A stretch of 64,000 bases of DNA from Rhyacichthys aspro (taxonomy: Eukaryota > Chordata > Actinopteri > Gobiiformes > Rhyacichthyidae): NCBI GenBank assembly GCA_036850595.1, contig CM072158.1:10183422-10247421 (forward strand), in the 5' to 3' direction. The notes beneath the pieces were generated by a model. That model had not been told where the DNA came from and ran no database searches. It saw only the letters and a program-made list of their open reading frames with translations. The position numbers were made by a program, and so were the translations under genes. Positions 1-12,492 of this stretch are shown in pieces (position 1 is the stretch's first letter; each line of letters starts with the position of its first letter).

Positions 1-239
1 CCATTCAGACAATAAAAGTTTTCAGAATTTCTAGCAATACCAGTTAAAATAGACCTGCGTAGCAAGACAGGAAATCTACCTTAAAAAGATGACCAAGAGA
101 AAAACAATGGAACAAATGCAAGAAATTTCCTGTGCACATTCCTCCTGCATACTTTTTGTTATTTGGCTTCATGCACATCCAAATCCAGCTTCCTAGACTT
201 TTACACAGTGCAAATCAAGTGCTCGCTTGAGACCGTTAC
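1..239 (-). other. tpd52 intron (partial)
   Basis: Sequence downstream of the exon-5 donor. No reading frame resembling the terminal D52 exon is visible. Confidence 0.7.
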
Positions 240-288
240 CTTTAAAGTCTCCACTTTCTCCTCAAATGACTTAAAGCCTGGTGTGTTC
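240..288 (-). CDS. tpd52: tpd52 shared exon 5 (FKSFEEKVETLK); last exon off window
   Basis: The acceptor is cccag|GAACAC and the donor AAAG|GTAACG. It completes an arginine codon and encodes 16 residues, NTPGFKSFEEKVETLK, matching human NSPTFKSFEEKVENLK. The next exon, expected to begin SKVGG-like, is not found in bases 1-239, so the gene runs off the left edge. Confidence 0.9.
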
Positions 289-3200
289 CTGGGAAGAAAA
301 AAAGACACGGTGGATATAGATTCACACAGATATAATGTTTTCTTTGTAGCAAACTCAGAACAAACATGCCAGCGCTTTATAAAAGGTAGAAAGAGCAGAA
401 CTTTTGGAATAATTGTGTCTTTCGAGGTCATGTTACTCGATACACAACAGATATACTAGACTTTTGAGGTGACTTCATTCTTTTCTACTAAACTGGTAAA
501 GGTCCCAAGAGGAGTGGCTAAACCTCAAATGTTAACCTAGAAAGTGACATGCTACTAAGGCCGCTGTCACATGAGGCCAACCAGAGGAGCCGTTTGTGAA
601 TATGGGCGTTATCATTGTGAGAGCTTATCTTGTCGTTTTGGACTAGATTTTTGCTCGAGAGGTGTAAGCTTGACGAAGCAGAGGTCTGGCTGTGAAAGAT
701 TAATAAAGCTGCAGCTTCACTGATAGCTGCTAATGTCACTACAAAGTTGGCACAGAGAAAGAATGTTGTTTGTTCTTGTTTATCCCACACAGAGAAGACA
801 TTTTGTAAAGGGTAATGCCACACAAATATATTGGCCTTCACTTTTATATTTTGAAAAAACTATTTATTCAAACATTCTTTTGGTAGTAACTAATATGAGT
901 GGACTCTGAATGAACATATTTTTACAAAGAGTGCAAGTAAAACTGTAGGTCTGTACTGTATATGTGGAGTGAGGGTCATTACTTTGTCCCATTAGCATGT
1001 CCACCAAGCAGCTATCTTACCTCATCACTGGCATACTAGCCGAGTGCTGTATTGAGCGCATGCTATCCGGAAGCATTATGGAGACAAAAGGGGGCGTTAG
1101 TAGTGATCTTTGCAGTTTTCGACAGAGAGAACAAGACAGAGAAAGGCAGACAAATGCATGCACAGTGTACGCAACCTCATTTATTTTCCTATACATTCAA
1201 TGAGTGCAAATAAATCTCATAAATCCCACTTTATCCCATTAAGATCGATTGTGCACTAACGCAGTGGGTGTGTTAATCCTGTGTATTATGGGAGGAATCT
1301 TGTCGTCAAACACAGACACGCAGCAGAAGAATATATGCACACACACACACACATAAACCGTTTGACCCCTGACAGGTTTCTCTCCGTTGCCCCCTCAAGC
1401 CCACACCAACCCCATCCTGGCAGCGAGGCTCATCCGTGAGGGTGCATTTCTCAGCACACTGCAGCTTTGAGGGGCCTAATAATCTTGTTTGCAGCTCAGT
1501 AATCCAGAGAGAAGGAGGATGACAGGAGAGAAGACAGATTAGGACCTGGGGTGGGGAGGGGGCCGGGGTCAGAGGGTGCCAGGTCCCAAAGTGAACAAGC
1601 TGTTGTTGGTTTCTCCAAATCCTTTTTAACGAGGATAGATTCACATTAATTAATAGCCATTTAAAAATATATAATGTCTGCTGCAGGTGCTTGACAGATG
1701 ATGAAACTATTACTTCATAATAACTTGCAGAACTATTAAAACCCTTTCAAACTATTGCACTATCCTTTAATCTGATGCAAAGAAGTGGCTTACAATACAT
1801 CTACACCAGGATTTTAATACAGGAAGAGCTCAGTTCTTCAAGGTACATACTGTAAATAGGTCTAACAGTGCTTATTTCTCTGGTCAAACCTAAAGTTGTG
1901 CAAATAAGTGTGTAATTTTAGGTCAGTGTTATGTTATTTAGTTAAAAAAAAAAAAAGAAAAAAAAAAGGTAAAATCATGCCTCTACATTATTTAATCAGC
2001 TTTCCTGTGGTTCTAAAATTATGCTAGATGTTTTATTTCCTGCCTGCCCCTGTCATTAAAAAACAAACACAGAATATAACTGTCAAAACAGACAGACTGA
2101 CTGTCTTCATAGATAAGTGGAAAAAATTGAAGTTTGAAGCAAGAAGAAAAATACCAGACATATATTCAGCGCTCAGTGCGTAGTATTTCCTAAAATATCA
2201 TTCCCTTAGACAGCTGCTGGGTGTCTGATGTCTTGCCTTGGCGCTCACCTGACATCTTCCAGCTTGCGGGTGATGGCTGAGCCCATAGTGGAGAAGGCGG
2301 CCGTGGCCTTCAGACTCGCCTGAGACAGTGTTTCAGATGTCCTCCTGTAGCTGAAGAAAAAGAGAGAGAGAAGACTGACAAGGGGCCAGAAAAGGATATG
2401 AGGATGATGAAAAGAGATGATAGATCAAAGCAGAGCGGCATCGAGCTCTGAACCAAACTTCAACATCTTCATTCATTCTAAGATGCCTGAGACCATTGAA
2501 AAAGCTGCTCATTTCCTGCAATGTAAAGCCTATAAATCCGTTTTACACAAGCCACGAGCACCTTGTCAAGAACTCAGACATCTTTTTCCATGTTGTTTAG
2601 AAGAGAAAGACTTCATCCAGGGACAAGGAATCTCCGGGTGAGAATTAAAACTAGTTTGTGGTAATGAGTGCAATCAAATAAAGAGACTGAGTAGGCCACT
2701 GTTATACTGAGCTGATGACTGTGGGTACTTACGCTGTGGAGGTGGTGACCTCCTGCCACGTTTTAGTGATGTTCTGCTTCAGCTCATTGAGTGGTGAAAT
2801 ACCTAACTTCCTCTTTATGTCTGCTAACTGCTTCTCTTTGGCTGCCAACACCTGTGACAACGTCTGGATCTCATCTTCAACCTACACAAAGTAACAAAAA
2901 TAATCACTTTTATTGTATTCCCTGACAATAAATTGGTTGTAACAGTTTATATATGTGCTGGCTATAGCTGTAACTCTAGCATCACTCTTGACCTTGGCCT
3001 CTTTCATTCCCTGTGACCTTTGACCTGACCTTGAGCAGCTCTTCTTGCAGCTCTTCTCTTTCCTCATCCGACATAGCGGGCTGCGGCGGAGAGGAACCAA
3101 CGCTAGTCACTGCATCTTCTCCCACTTCAGGAACCGAGTCTGAGAGCAGCTGGGAACCTGGGACACAAACAACAACAAAAAAATCACATAAAGGCTCTTT

Positions 3201-6200
3201 CCGGGGCCAACCACGTTTGGGGTGAAAGTGTATTTTTCAGTTGACATCCTTTGTAGATTACCATGTGACAGGTGGCTTTAGAAGCGAGGCTAAAGTTAGC
3301 TGTCAAACATGATCTGTCACACTGAAAGAGGATGTTTTTACAGAATGGATAAAGGCTATCAGAAGCTGAGATACAAAAAAGTAAGGATACTAAAGGATGC
3401 TGTTTGATGCTAGGTGTGCGTCATGAGGGAGATGCTTTTTATCTTCCAACGTGCGAGCCTTCCTGCACCAAACACTTCTATCTCTCGCACACATCTTATT
3501 TTCACACAGACTCGTGCTCAGTAGAAGCAGCGTATCAATAATACAAAGAAGTTTCTTGATGGAGACATCCTGGGCTTTGACAGCGTGAGAGCACAAGGGA
3601 TAGAAGGTTCTGCCACTCAAAAGGACAAAAGTGGGTGCTGAAATGAAACAGGGCTACACAAGTGTTTCTCTGAGGTGTTTTCTCTCTTATTATCAGGTCC
3701 TTTCGAATATATAAAGGAGGATGTAAAGGATTCAAAGGCTACGGGTAAAAATAAAGAAGCTGAGACCAAGATAAAAAGAGGAAACCCAAGAGTTGAATAA
3801 AACACAATCAGGGGAAGGAGGCCAGAGGAACTGGTGAAAAATACATTTCACACATATTGAGCTGTTGGCTAAAGGGAAGCAAACACACACTGTACTCTTT
3901 TCTTAACACTGTTATGTTCAACTCATTCACATTTTATCATCAATCATCAATGTCTGATTTTAAAACATTATCTCCCCAGCTCATGTAAAAATCTATTTGG
4001 CATTTACATTAGTTTTAATATTGCATTAGTAAGTTAATGTTAGCTTAGATCATGTGGTAGATAGCAAACTAACAACTATTTCCACATATAGTTCCTGTTA
4101 CTTGTCTCTGAAATTGGCCTCTATCTGTAAACACACACAAAGTAAAGGCAAAGTAAAGGTTTAAAACAGCATTGCCCCATACAATAACATTTATCCCTGC
4201 CATTATTATTTACACGAGCTCCATAGCCATCCTCCCACCTCTTTCCAAACACTTTAATGTCTCAATAAAGCACTTGTGTAATTTCAAAACATTTTAACTG
4301 AGACAGATGGGCGAAGATAGCAAATTCACAAGACTCTAGTTCATGTACTCCCACAAAGAAAATAGAATTTACATCTAATTGTCTGGAGAGCTGAAGAACA
4401 GTCAGAGTATTTCAGTCTAAAATCACTTAATTTGAGAGCTGGGCCCAGGCATTACCAGTTCTAACATTAATTAACGTCATGGGAATAACAAGAGCTCATT
4501 GGACGTCACAAGAGCAAATATTTATCTGTCAGAACACGCTCAAGTGAGACATCCCACTGGAAATCAGTAGCTGCTTTTACTCAGAAAAGTCAAGAGAGAA
4601 ATTGTAATAATGAGGCGAAAGAAATACAGAGAAATCCACCTTCTGTGAAAACACCCATTGTTCTTCTGAAGAGATACAAAGCGCGAGGTCCTTTCTCTCA
4701 TGTCTGCTCCTCTTGTCTTACATTTGCCCTCTTCTCCTATTACTGGTGATACAGCAGTGCCATTAACACCGCAGTACCATTCTGAACATGCTCCAAGTCA
4801 CAGGGCTGTAAATGCAACCCATGACAGTCCACTGGTTTTATACTTATGCTTTTTAGATCTGACATTTATGTTGATAGCTTCAAAGGTTCACCGCCATAAA
4901 TGTATTGTTCCCGGCAGACACTTAAGTGGGAGCCAAACACTTAGCAGGGTTTGAACCAACATACATGAACTTACATTAAAACTCATGTCCACTTCAAACT
5001 AATGTGTTCAGCTTCGTTACCACCAAACCAATCAAGCTGTCAGATCTAGAACAGCTAATTAAAGTAAAACCACATGCTGCCCTGTTAAAGTGTATAGTTT
5101 GAACAATTTTGAAATCTATCTGCTACTTAATTATCTTTGTGTAAAAGTCTAAAGACAAAAGGTCAAACAAAGTGCCCAAAGTAGCATGTTACCAACATCG
5201 TAGTATTGTGTTGATTGATTAGGACAGACAAAAGTCCATTTTGTGGCAACTTTTTATGTATATCCTGAGATTCAGACCGATGATTATGTACTTTAAAATC
5301 TAAAAACGCCATTGTCACAGGTAGATTAGAGAGGTCTGAGTGAATGGTATGTAAAATCAAAATAAAAAGAGTGATCAGTGCCTTTTATCAATAACAGCCA
5401 GATGCAAAAGGAAACCACTAGCTGACAACTTTCCATCATAAATTATAAGGTTTAATCTTTATAATACAGCTAAAATACAAATAGAAGTTGTCTTTCATAT
5501 AAGTCTATGGAGAAAGATGAATATGAATATAAAAATCATAAGATGAACTCACAATGAGACTACAAGTTCATCAAACATACACCACAGCCAGTTTTTACAC
5601 ATCCCCTCCCCCTCAAAGTTTGTGCTGCCCCCAAAATCTGAATCAACCCGACTTGGTTTCCATGCCAACCGTGCCAACACTCTCCTGGTGGATCCTACCT
5701 CTGGTCTTGGCGGCCGGGGAGCTGGGCGGTGTGTCGCTGTAGGCCGGGGACAAATACAGGTAACTGGTGTTGACTCCTTGTTCAAAGTCAAACGGCGAAT
5801 GGTACTCCTCCAGGGGCTCCATTTTCACAGCTGCCTGACAGGACGACTACACCGCCTCCAAACCACAACAGCGCTACCTAAGCAGGGTCGGCCGAGTGCT
5901 GATTGACTGCATGTGATCCGGGCGCGTGCTGGATGTCTCTGTGTCGCCTTGTTTGCAGCCCTCTGGACTCTTGCAGTGTGTGTACAGTCAGTGTGTGCGT
6001 GGACAGACACTTTGTAGCAGCTTTTGTGCTGAGAAGGTCACAGTGAAAATATGACGAAGCTCCTTTCTCAGTGTTAATAAGTTACCTGTGTCTTCAAATA
6101 GCTGTTGCAAACACCTCAGTATTCCCAAAGGTCACTTCTGAATCCTTTTCACTTTCACATGCTATAGACACTGTGCTGCTGTGCTGATATTGCGTGACAC

Positions 6201-9200
6201 CAGTTTCAATACTCCCAGGTCCCTTTGTCAATTCCCTCCCTCTTAGCTCTCCATCATCAGCTTGTCATCCAAGGAGAAAAAAGGGTCCCATTTGCCTGGA
6301 CCAATCACGTGACAATTGTGATGGACGAGGAGGGGGGAGCGAGAAGAGATGAAAAGCGTAATCTGCGGTGTCCCAGATTACAGCCAAGCGTTAATCCAGG
6401 GTATGCAGCCCAACTCAGCGCAGCAGTAACACTAGTCAGGGCGAATGGAAGGAAGAGGATGCCCAAGGCTGAAAGTATTGTATGAGGGAAAGTGCGCTTT
6501 AGTGTTCAAACACGCGAGAATAATCTGTAGTTTTGGTCACTAGCTATGTCTGTGAACAAACTATGTGTCCTTAACCAACACAAATGGAGCAATTTGACTA
6601 TTATCTTGATTAAGATTTCATTTAAACATTTCAAGCATTTGTGACAGTAAAACTTCTGCTGTAATTTGATTCAGTAGCAGACTTAACATGTGAGGCAATG
6701 CCAACAAAGAAAATGGGCGTTGTTCTTTACACCACACTCACTTCTCATTGGTTAGGAGCCAAATGAGCATGCTTAGATCTTTACCTGGAAACACTCTGGT
6801 ATCTTTAAGAAAGAGGCTGAAAGACATTTCTGTAGCAATAAACCAGGATGCAATTGCGGACAACGATGAATCAGTAATTAAACTTTGTAACCCCAAAAGT
6901 CATTGTCTGCGGTATCTATTGTGTGTTGTGCGGATTACAGTGGAGCAGGTCATGCAAACGTATCTACTCTCTACACAGTATTCTTTATGAAATGGAAAAA
7001 TGGGAAGAAGCCGATATTGTATAACAAGACGGGTGTTGTTTACCATCTTTATATCCAAAATGCATGTGCACTGATCCTTTTCAAACACTGCTGAACTGCT
7101 ACAGAAGCCCTGAATGGACAAAAAAAATCTGGCTTTAGCAAAGCTTTTTTAGTGTCTTGAGGCCATTCACCATGCTAGGGCTGCAATAGTACAATAATAT
7201 GTGTACCCAATCCGCTATATTAATAATAGATACTGTCCCTTTAACTACAGGCTATTAGTGACCTCCACATTCATTTAACAAGGTCAAGCATGACTCGAAA
7301 TATATACAGTGACTCATCACATACTTTTAACATATTAAGACACCAGAGCATACACTACAAGGCTTTTCAATAGAATGAGAAGTTAGATTGTCCTAGACGT
7401 CTTAAATCACACAGAGGACAGGCTGTCCAAAAGGATGAGCTAATGTTCCTTCCCCTTTGCTGCCTCCTGACCACTGCAGCCACTGATTCATGAGAAACTG
7501 ATGATCCTTGTGACATTTGTTAAAGAAATCACTGGTATGTGCTCTTTGGATAAAGCCTAAAATGATATTAACATAAAATATATTAGATAATTATAAATTC
7601 TACTAAGGTCACAAATGTGCTTTGAGCCCAATTTCAATGTTAAGATGAATTGTTTGACATTTTAAAATGAAAGCAACAACAAATAAAACTTAATCCAAGC
7701 CTTGGCAAACATCCACCAGACTGTAGGGAACAAACAGACATTTTGAAGAGCTTAATAAGCCACAGCATGAGATCAATTACCTTACTATCCATGGCATACT
7801 CTGTCACATGATTAGCCTAAAACAAGAATCATGAGACATAGATGACGGTCAATGCAGCCAGTGCCGGACAGTTCCCATCCTGTATGGGAAACTAAAGAAA
7901 GAACAGACAGCATGTAACATGTGACATACAGTCAACAATATGAGACTTCCCAAGTGCATTATGTCATTAATGTTATTAAGAACTCGACAGCCGTCCTTCT
8001 CCTCTCCATGTAACAAGGCAGGTGGAGTCTAGTCAAAGTCTAACAGAGCCCTTTAATAATGGTATTAATAGCCAACAACACTTTACACAGTAACATGGCA
8101 TAAACAATCAATAAAGCAAATGCAAAAATAACAAAAAAAGACATAAATAGCGCACCTTAATGTAGCACCCAAATCCATAGAGACAGTTAATTATCAAAAT
8201 GGTTAATGTTTCAGAACACTGTCTGAAGTATTAGCACATACGCTCCCATTGGTCTACACTGATTTCAACAAGAAGTAATGACTCCAGATAATGCTGAACT
8301 CAAGAGCTAGAAGTCTAAGAAAAGCTCTAAACTTTGGTTTGATGTAATGTCTTATCTTTTCACAGTGGACAACTTGGTCCAGTTTTACATTTTTTAATAA
8401 AATAAAAGAAGGAAAGGTTGCTATGCTGCTGTTCAGGAGCATAGAGTTAGTGAAGGAAACAGAGGAAAATTTATGGTAATGCATCTTTAAGTGAAGATAT
8501 TTGTCATCACTTTTAGTGCTATTTGGAATTATTGGAATAACTATTCAAATGTTTTGAAAAAAAAAAAATAATATTTTGTTGAATTGAATTTATGATGACG
8601 TAAGAAAAAACATGAATTCAGTTCCAGAATATATTACTTCTTACACAATTATAAGCGCTCAGTCAAATGAGCTCAAAGTTAATGGCTCAGCTCAGTCTTC
8701 TGTAAACAGAGGGATTCCCTTCATCTTTGAGCAGAGATTACCACAGATAATTTTGGAAAAGGCCTCATAAAATGTGTTGAACTCAAGTCCAGTTATGTGC
8801 ATTATTAAACTGTACATAAATTAGGTATAAAAAAAAAAAAAGGTTATGAAGTTATTATCCTTATGACTTTGGCTCAAACATTTGAAAAGTTGTGATATCT
8901 GCAGATATTGCAACACTATAACTTACTGGGTCATATCTGAAGGTTGCTGCCTGTATGTGACATCCTCTGACCTCAGCTGAATGCAGCCACTTGTGTCTCA
9001 TTGAAATCTAATTTCTGCAAAAATGTTGGCCACTACTTATGATCAATCTCATTAGACTACTGAAAGGCAACTCAACATGGCCTGCTTGAGGCTCATATTT
9101 CAGGACATCTGATTGGAACAACATCTCAAAACAAGCATCATCCATCAGTTCACCATTACATGTGAATCACAAATCAAACTTCAAAATGTCATTGCAAATT

Positions 9201-10551
9201 ATAAATATTAAAAGTCGACGGTCAGTCTGGAGTATTTTGGGAAAAACATCAGCCAGTACTTTATGATATTACCCTGCAATAATAATCCTTTTGGTACACA
9301 ATGTACACAAGCAAGGTACTCAAATCTGTTCAACAAAGAAAAGCACAGCACATCAACCAGGTCATCTTGTATATGTTTTGTAATACAGCTCTATTTAGAA
9401 AATGTGTAGGCAATGTTTAAAGCTCCAGCAAGAAAATAGGCGATACATTAAGTCAAAAAGAAAATTGGTAAGTCTAGGGATTTTATGACAGACAAGGTCA
9501 AACGGGGCCCAAAGAGGAACTATGGTCACAAGACAAGCAGACCCTCGCTACATTGACTGTTTTTCTGCCTAATCACAAGTGTAAACTATCAGCCAGTTGA
9601 CATCTGTTGACAAGAACGGGCTTGTTTCCTTAAGCATGATTCTACTTGATACACAAAATACAGACAGCTTACAGACTTCAGGAAATGAGACACACTAAAA
9701 GGAAAAAAGCTGGGTTATGGCATTTTACTTCAAAAGGATCAAATAAACATATTAAAATGGTTAAGGCAAAGGCACTGTCACTCCTTAATTAAAAAAAATC
9801 TATATATATTTTGGAGGAAAAGAACACAAAGTTGCCCATAATTGCAGTATGGTGGATGAAAAGGGAAAGGGGCGGATTACAGGAAATTGCTAGGTGTATT
9901 AAATACATAAAGAAAAAAGAATGTAATCAGAAGAATCCTTTATGTACTTTTGGCATTACAATGCCTGACTTACTCATTTGTTCATAAACCATTTAAAACT
10001 ATTTTCATTTCAATCTGACAACTTTGGAGTTTGTGCTTAAGATAAGTCAAACACTGAAAGGTGTGTGGCTTGAAGAACTGGTACAGCGGGAGTTTTGTGT
10101 GCTAGTATTATGAGCTGTCAAATGCAAAAACCTTATCCAAATTTCAATTTACTATAAAAGGGTGAACTTTTTATTTGAGAGCTCTAATAAAGCTCGGAGC
10201 AGAACTAATATAACGGAAACAACCGTGCCCATTTATTACTCAATTATTAGTAGGCTAACTTCCTCATTCCTTTAGATTTAATAAGACAAATCAATCAGAC
10301 ATGACATATGGCATAATTTTCACAAAAGGTTTGGTTTTCATGATTTAATTTTAACAGTATTTACATAACAAATGCCAACTCAGTCCTTAACTAGTAAGAA
10401 CTTCCATATGGTCTATTCACAGTCAATGCGAAAAGTTAGCAAGTTTGCTAACTTTTAAATTGGGCAAACCGCTCACTTAAAAGTTATTATCTACTATGGT
10501 GAGACTATAAAACACCTTAGTTAGTGAGTTACCTTTCTCTGCATCCTCCAT
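240..10551 (-). CDS. tpd52: tpd52, tumor protein D52 (two alternative first exons; 3' end outside window)
   Basis: The product is a small coiled-coil adaptor of the D52 family, which is known to homo- and hetero-oligomerise and to act in vesicle trafficking, exocytosis and lipid-droplet biology. Coding pieces on the minus strand, 5' to 3': 10533-10551 or 5699-5822 (alternative starts), then 3030-3157, 2733-2881, 2249-2350 and 240-288. All junctions are GT-AG and the phases (1, 0, 2, 2, 0) join without a stop. The reading frame shows the acidic start of the D52 helix (DEERE-ELQEELLK), the coiled coil (VEDEIQTLSQVLAAKEKQLADIK), the segment KLGISPLNELKQNITKTWQ, the SETLSQASLK block and FKSFEEKVETLK. 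The long form reaches 184 codons and the short form 149 before the missing last exon, consistent with the family once about 30-40 terminal residues are added. The PrLZ/PC-1-like N-terminus identifies D52 itself rather than the D53 or D54 paralogues. The neighbour zbtb10, divergent, matches the human locus. Confidence 0.93.
289..2248 (-). other. tpd52 intron 4, with simple repeats
   Basis: About 2 kb, AT-rich. It contains a short CA run near 1338-1353 and an A-rich tract near 1945-1968. Nothing coding is supported. Confidence 0.75.
2249..2350 (-). CDS. tpd52: tpd52 shared exon 4 (SETLSQA block)
   Basis: The acceptor is ttcag|CTACAG and the donor TCAG|GTGAGC. Entering in phase 2 it completes an alanine codon and encodes YRRTSETLSQASLKATAAF, then STMGSAITRKLEDV, equivalent to human YKKTSETLSQAGQKASAAFS and SVGSVITKKLEDV. 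There is no extra 14-3-3-type insert exon between this and the previous exon that I can recognise. Confidence 0.92.
2733..2881 (-). CDS. tpd52: tpd52 shared exon 3 (D52 coiled coil)
   Basis: The acceptor is tgtag|GTTGAA and the donor ACAGC|GTAAGT, leaving phase 2. It encodes 49 residues: VEDEIQTLSQVLAAKEKQL, then ADIKRKLGISPLNELKQN, then ITKTWQEVTTST. This is the most conserved block of the D52 family and carries the oligomerisation coiled coil. Confidence 0.93.
3030..3157 (-). CDS. tpd52: tpd52 shared exon 2 (acidic linker and start of coiled coil)
   Basis: The acceptor is cag|GTTCCC and the donor AAG|GTCAGG. After completing the glycine codon it encodes 42 residues, including VPEVGEDAVTS and the heptad-like DEEREELQEELLK, equivalent to human VPEEGEDVA and SEEEQEELRRELAK. 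Confidence 0.9.
3158..5698 (-). other. tpd52 intron between the proximal first exon and shared exon 2
   Basis: About 2.5 kb of AT-rich sequence. I see no additional D52-like exon or clear mobile element. Confidence 0.7.
5699..5822 (-). CDS. tpd52: tpd52 proximal first coding exon (long, PrLZ/PC-1-like isoform)
   Basis: Encodes 41 codons plus one base, starting at AAAATGG (a good Kozak context). The peptide includes EEYHSPFDFEQGVNTSYLYL followed by SPAYSDTPPSSP. It matches the N-terminal extension of the human prostate-leucine-zipper (PrLZ/PC-1) isoform of D52, whose corresponding stretch is YEDYQSPFDF...NKSYLYLSP. The donor is AGAG|GTAGG, phase 1, identical in phase to the distal exon, so either can precede 3030-3157. 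An upstream in-frame GTG at 5826-5828 is not needed as a start. Confidence 0.88.
5823..6320 (-). promoter_or_regulatory. Candidate promoter of the tpd52 long isoform
   Basis: This is the sequence immediately upstream (minus strand) of the PrLZ-type exon. It is GC-richer than the surrounding intron near the exon. About 480 bp upstream of the start codon it carries a CCAAT element (6301-6305) directly abutting a palindromic E-box TCACGTGA (6305-6312). A promoter here is required if the exon is a first exon; the exact start site is not determinable. Confidence 0.5.
6321..10532 (-). other. Intron between the two alternative tpd52 first exons
   Basis: About 4.2 kb of AT-rich sequence with scattered A-tracts (for example near 8560 and 8828). 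No supported exon and no repeat with recognisable termini. Confidence 0.65.
10533..10551 (-). CDS. tpd52: tpd52 distal first coding exon (short isoform, MEDAEKG)
   Basis: The minus strand reads ATG GAG GAT GCA GAG AAA G and then a GTAACT donor, giving MEDAEKG after splicing. This parallels the human short D52 isoform start MDRGEQG, which also ends in phase 1 before the same second exon. The exon is too short for ORF-based detection and was assigned from the start context (CACCATGG, a strong Kozak match), the donor, and phase agreement with the exon at 3030-3157. Confidence 0.8.
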
Positions 10552-10760
10552 GGTGCAGTTGAGGCTAGTTTCTGCTGTTTCTGTGTAGTTTATGTCCAGA
10601 CTGTGCAGGTTGCCCCTTGGCTGCGGCAGATCTTCCTGTTCTCGGCTCGTGCTGTTGGTTGCCTGGCAGCTCGACGTGAGGGGTGGGGTCGACTGTGACG
10701 TCAGCACGTAGCAGTGTAAACACAAGCGAGCACGTGGATCAAGTTTTACAGGGTCAACAG
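10552..10760 (-). promoter_or_regulatory. Candidate promoter/5' UTR of the tpd52 short isoform, with consensus CRE
   Basis: Locally GC-rich sequence upstream of the MEDAEKG exon. It contains a full palindromic cAMP response element, TGACGTCA, at 10696-10703, about 145 bp 5' of the start codon. Location and composition suit a core promoter; no TATA box is evident. Confidence 0.55.
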
Positions 10761-12169
10761 CGGAACCAAAGAATTGTACGAGAATATGCCTCTGTCAGTA
10801 TTAGGCCTATATGTCACTGAAGAGGCGAAAGAAGCTAGACATTTCTGTCCTTCGTTATACTTTTAGTGTACAACATTATTACTTTAGAATATATTGGCCA
10901 GCTACTCAAACAAAAGATGAGTGGTTCCTATTTTACTATGTCAACTACGCAGTTTAACAAATTCATAGTTTGCAAAAGTTGCACTGAGTTCAATTTTTCC
11001 AATTATGGTAATTTAATTTAGCTTTAATCTGGGGCACTGCAGGAGCCTAGGTACAGAATGAAAACGCAATACTCCTATGGGTGTGAATATGCACAAAAAA
11101 TATTTCTATATAGAAGGGTTAGATGTTTGTCCAGTATTCATTTATTATATCTATTCTATGCATGGCATAAATCGGGAAAACAGGTCTGGAGCTCAACTAA
11201 AGGTTTTGGACCACCCTACTCAAATAAAATATAACAACAAAGCTTAAAGAAAACTGGGCTTGCCTCTGTTTCGTCTTCTATCTTGTGCTTACATCACATT
11301 ACTTCTAACGTGGTTGTATGTAATAGTTACTAGCTCATTGTCTTGACTATCCCATACCTCACTGGCAGAGGAGAGTGCCATAATTCGGTTTAAAACGGCT
11401 CCATCACTGCAAAGTAGCAGATCTCAATAGTTTAGTAATCAAACCTGGGGTTAAAGCCCTCTGTTGTTGACAATCTATGAGCAAAGCTGTTAATTGGGCA
11501 GCACGGAAACAACAGTATACACCCAGCTTTCAACCTTTAGCCACAGTCACAAACTCAGGCCATGACATGAAAGACTGCCACCTACTGGGCTTAAGTTTGA
11601 TGCAAACAAACAATCAGCCCACAATCATTAATACATATAAAATAGAAACTTATACTATTTGACATTTGATTTATAAAAGATTATCCCGTTTGCACCTTTA
11701 TAATAATAACCCACAGTATTGTCTCATAACCATTGTTCAGTCCGAACTTCTAATTATTGTCATTAACGTGTTATTCCAATTATTGTGTCATATGGTGTAT
11801 TACAACAAATAGACACAACAAATGCCAATTAGTGATGAACTACACTCTTTTTTAAACCTTAAAATATACATCAACATGAACATAATATTCCACTGGCAAA
11901 ATAATTAATTTGCATGCAGGCACATTCTAAGAATCTTTAATTCACAGAATAATGAGGCACTTTTAAAATTAAAAATAATGAAAAAAATAGTTATCTTGGA
12001 CAAGAATGTGCTAATAGCGTAGTAATGATAATGTAGCCCCGTGCATTCACAATGTAATAAGGGGAACACAAATCTGTGTAATGACCACATAAAAGCAGAA
12101 AACGAATGTAGATGAAGGGTATACGGGAAATGGGTGCAGCTTTTGAACACACAAACCCTTATGAACAGC
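10761..12169. other. Intergenic spacer between divergent tpd52 and zbtb10
   Basis: About 1.4 kb of AT-rich DNA with no supportable exon. Divergent orientation makes it a possible shared regulatory region. Confidence 0.6.
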
Positions 12170-12492
12170 ACCCCCATCTTCCTTTAAAAGCCGCCCCCTC
12201 CCTCACCAGCCCCCCTGTCCCTGGTCGAGGTGCATTGTGGGGAGGAAAGTCGCTGCCATTCGACCTCTGCGGGGCCTGCGCGGACGCAGCGAGAACCCTC
12301 AAATTCATTATGCCTTTAAAACCTTTATTTATTTCCGCATAACCTACATACTCTCACCGGGAGGGCCACAGCGGAGAAAAGACACGACGACGGGCCATCT
12401 CCTTCGGATAATACATTGTTTACAATTAGATTATTTGTTTCGGTGGAGCATAGTGTTAAGAAAGTGCAGATTGTAATTTATATTAAGGGAAA
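12170..12492 (+). promoter_or_regulatory. CpG-rich promoter/5' UTR region of zbtb10
   Basis: Composition shifts abruptly from AT-rich to GC- and CpG-rich at about 12,180 and stays high through the first coding exon to about 13,120. That is the usual form of a vertebrate CpG-island promoter. No TATA box is apparent and the transcription start is not determinable from sequence. Confidence 0.6.

Noticed and set aside
5826..5828. GTG as start of the tpd52 long isoform (two residues further upstream)
   Set aside because: The ATG at 5,820-5,822 has a good context and aligns with the human initiator region; non-ATG initiation is unnecessary.
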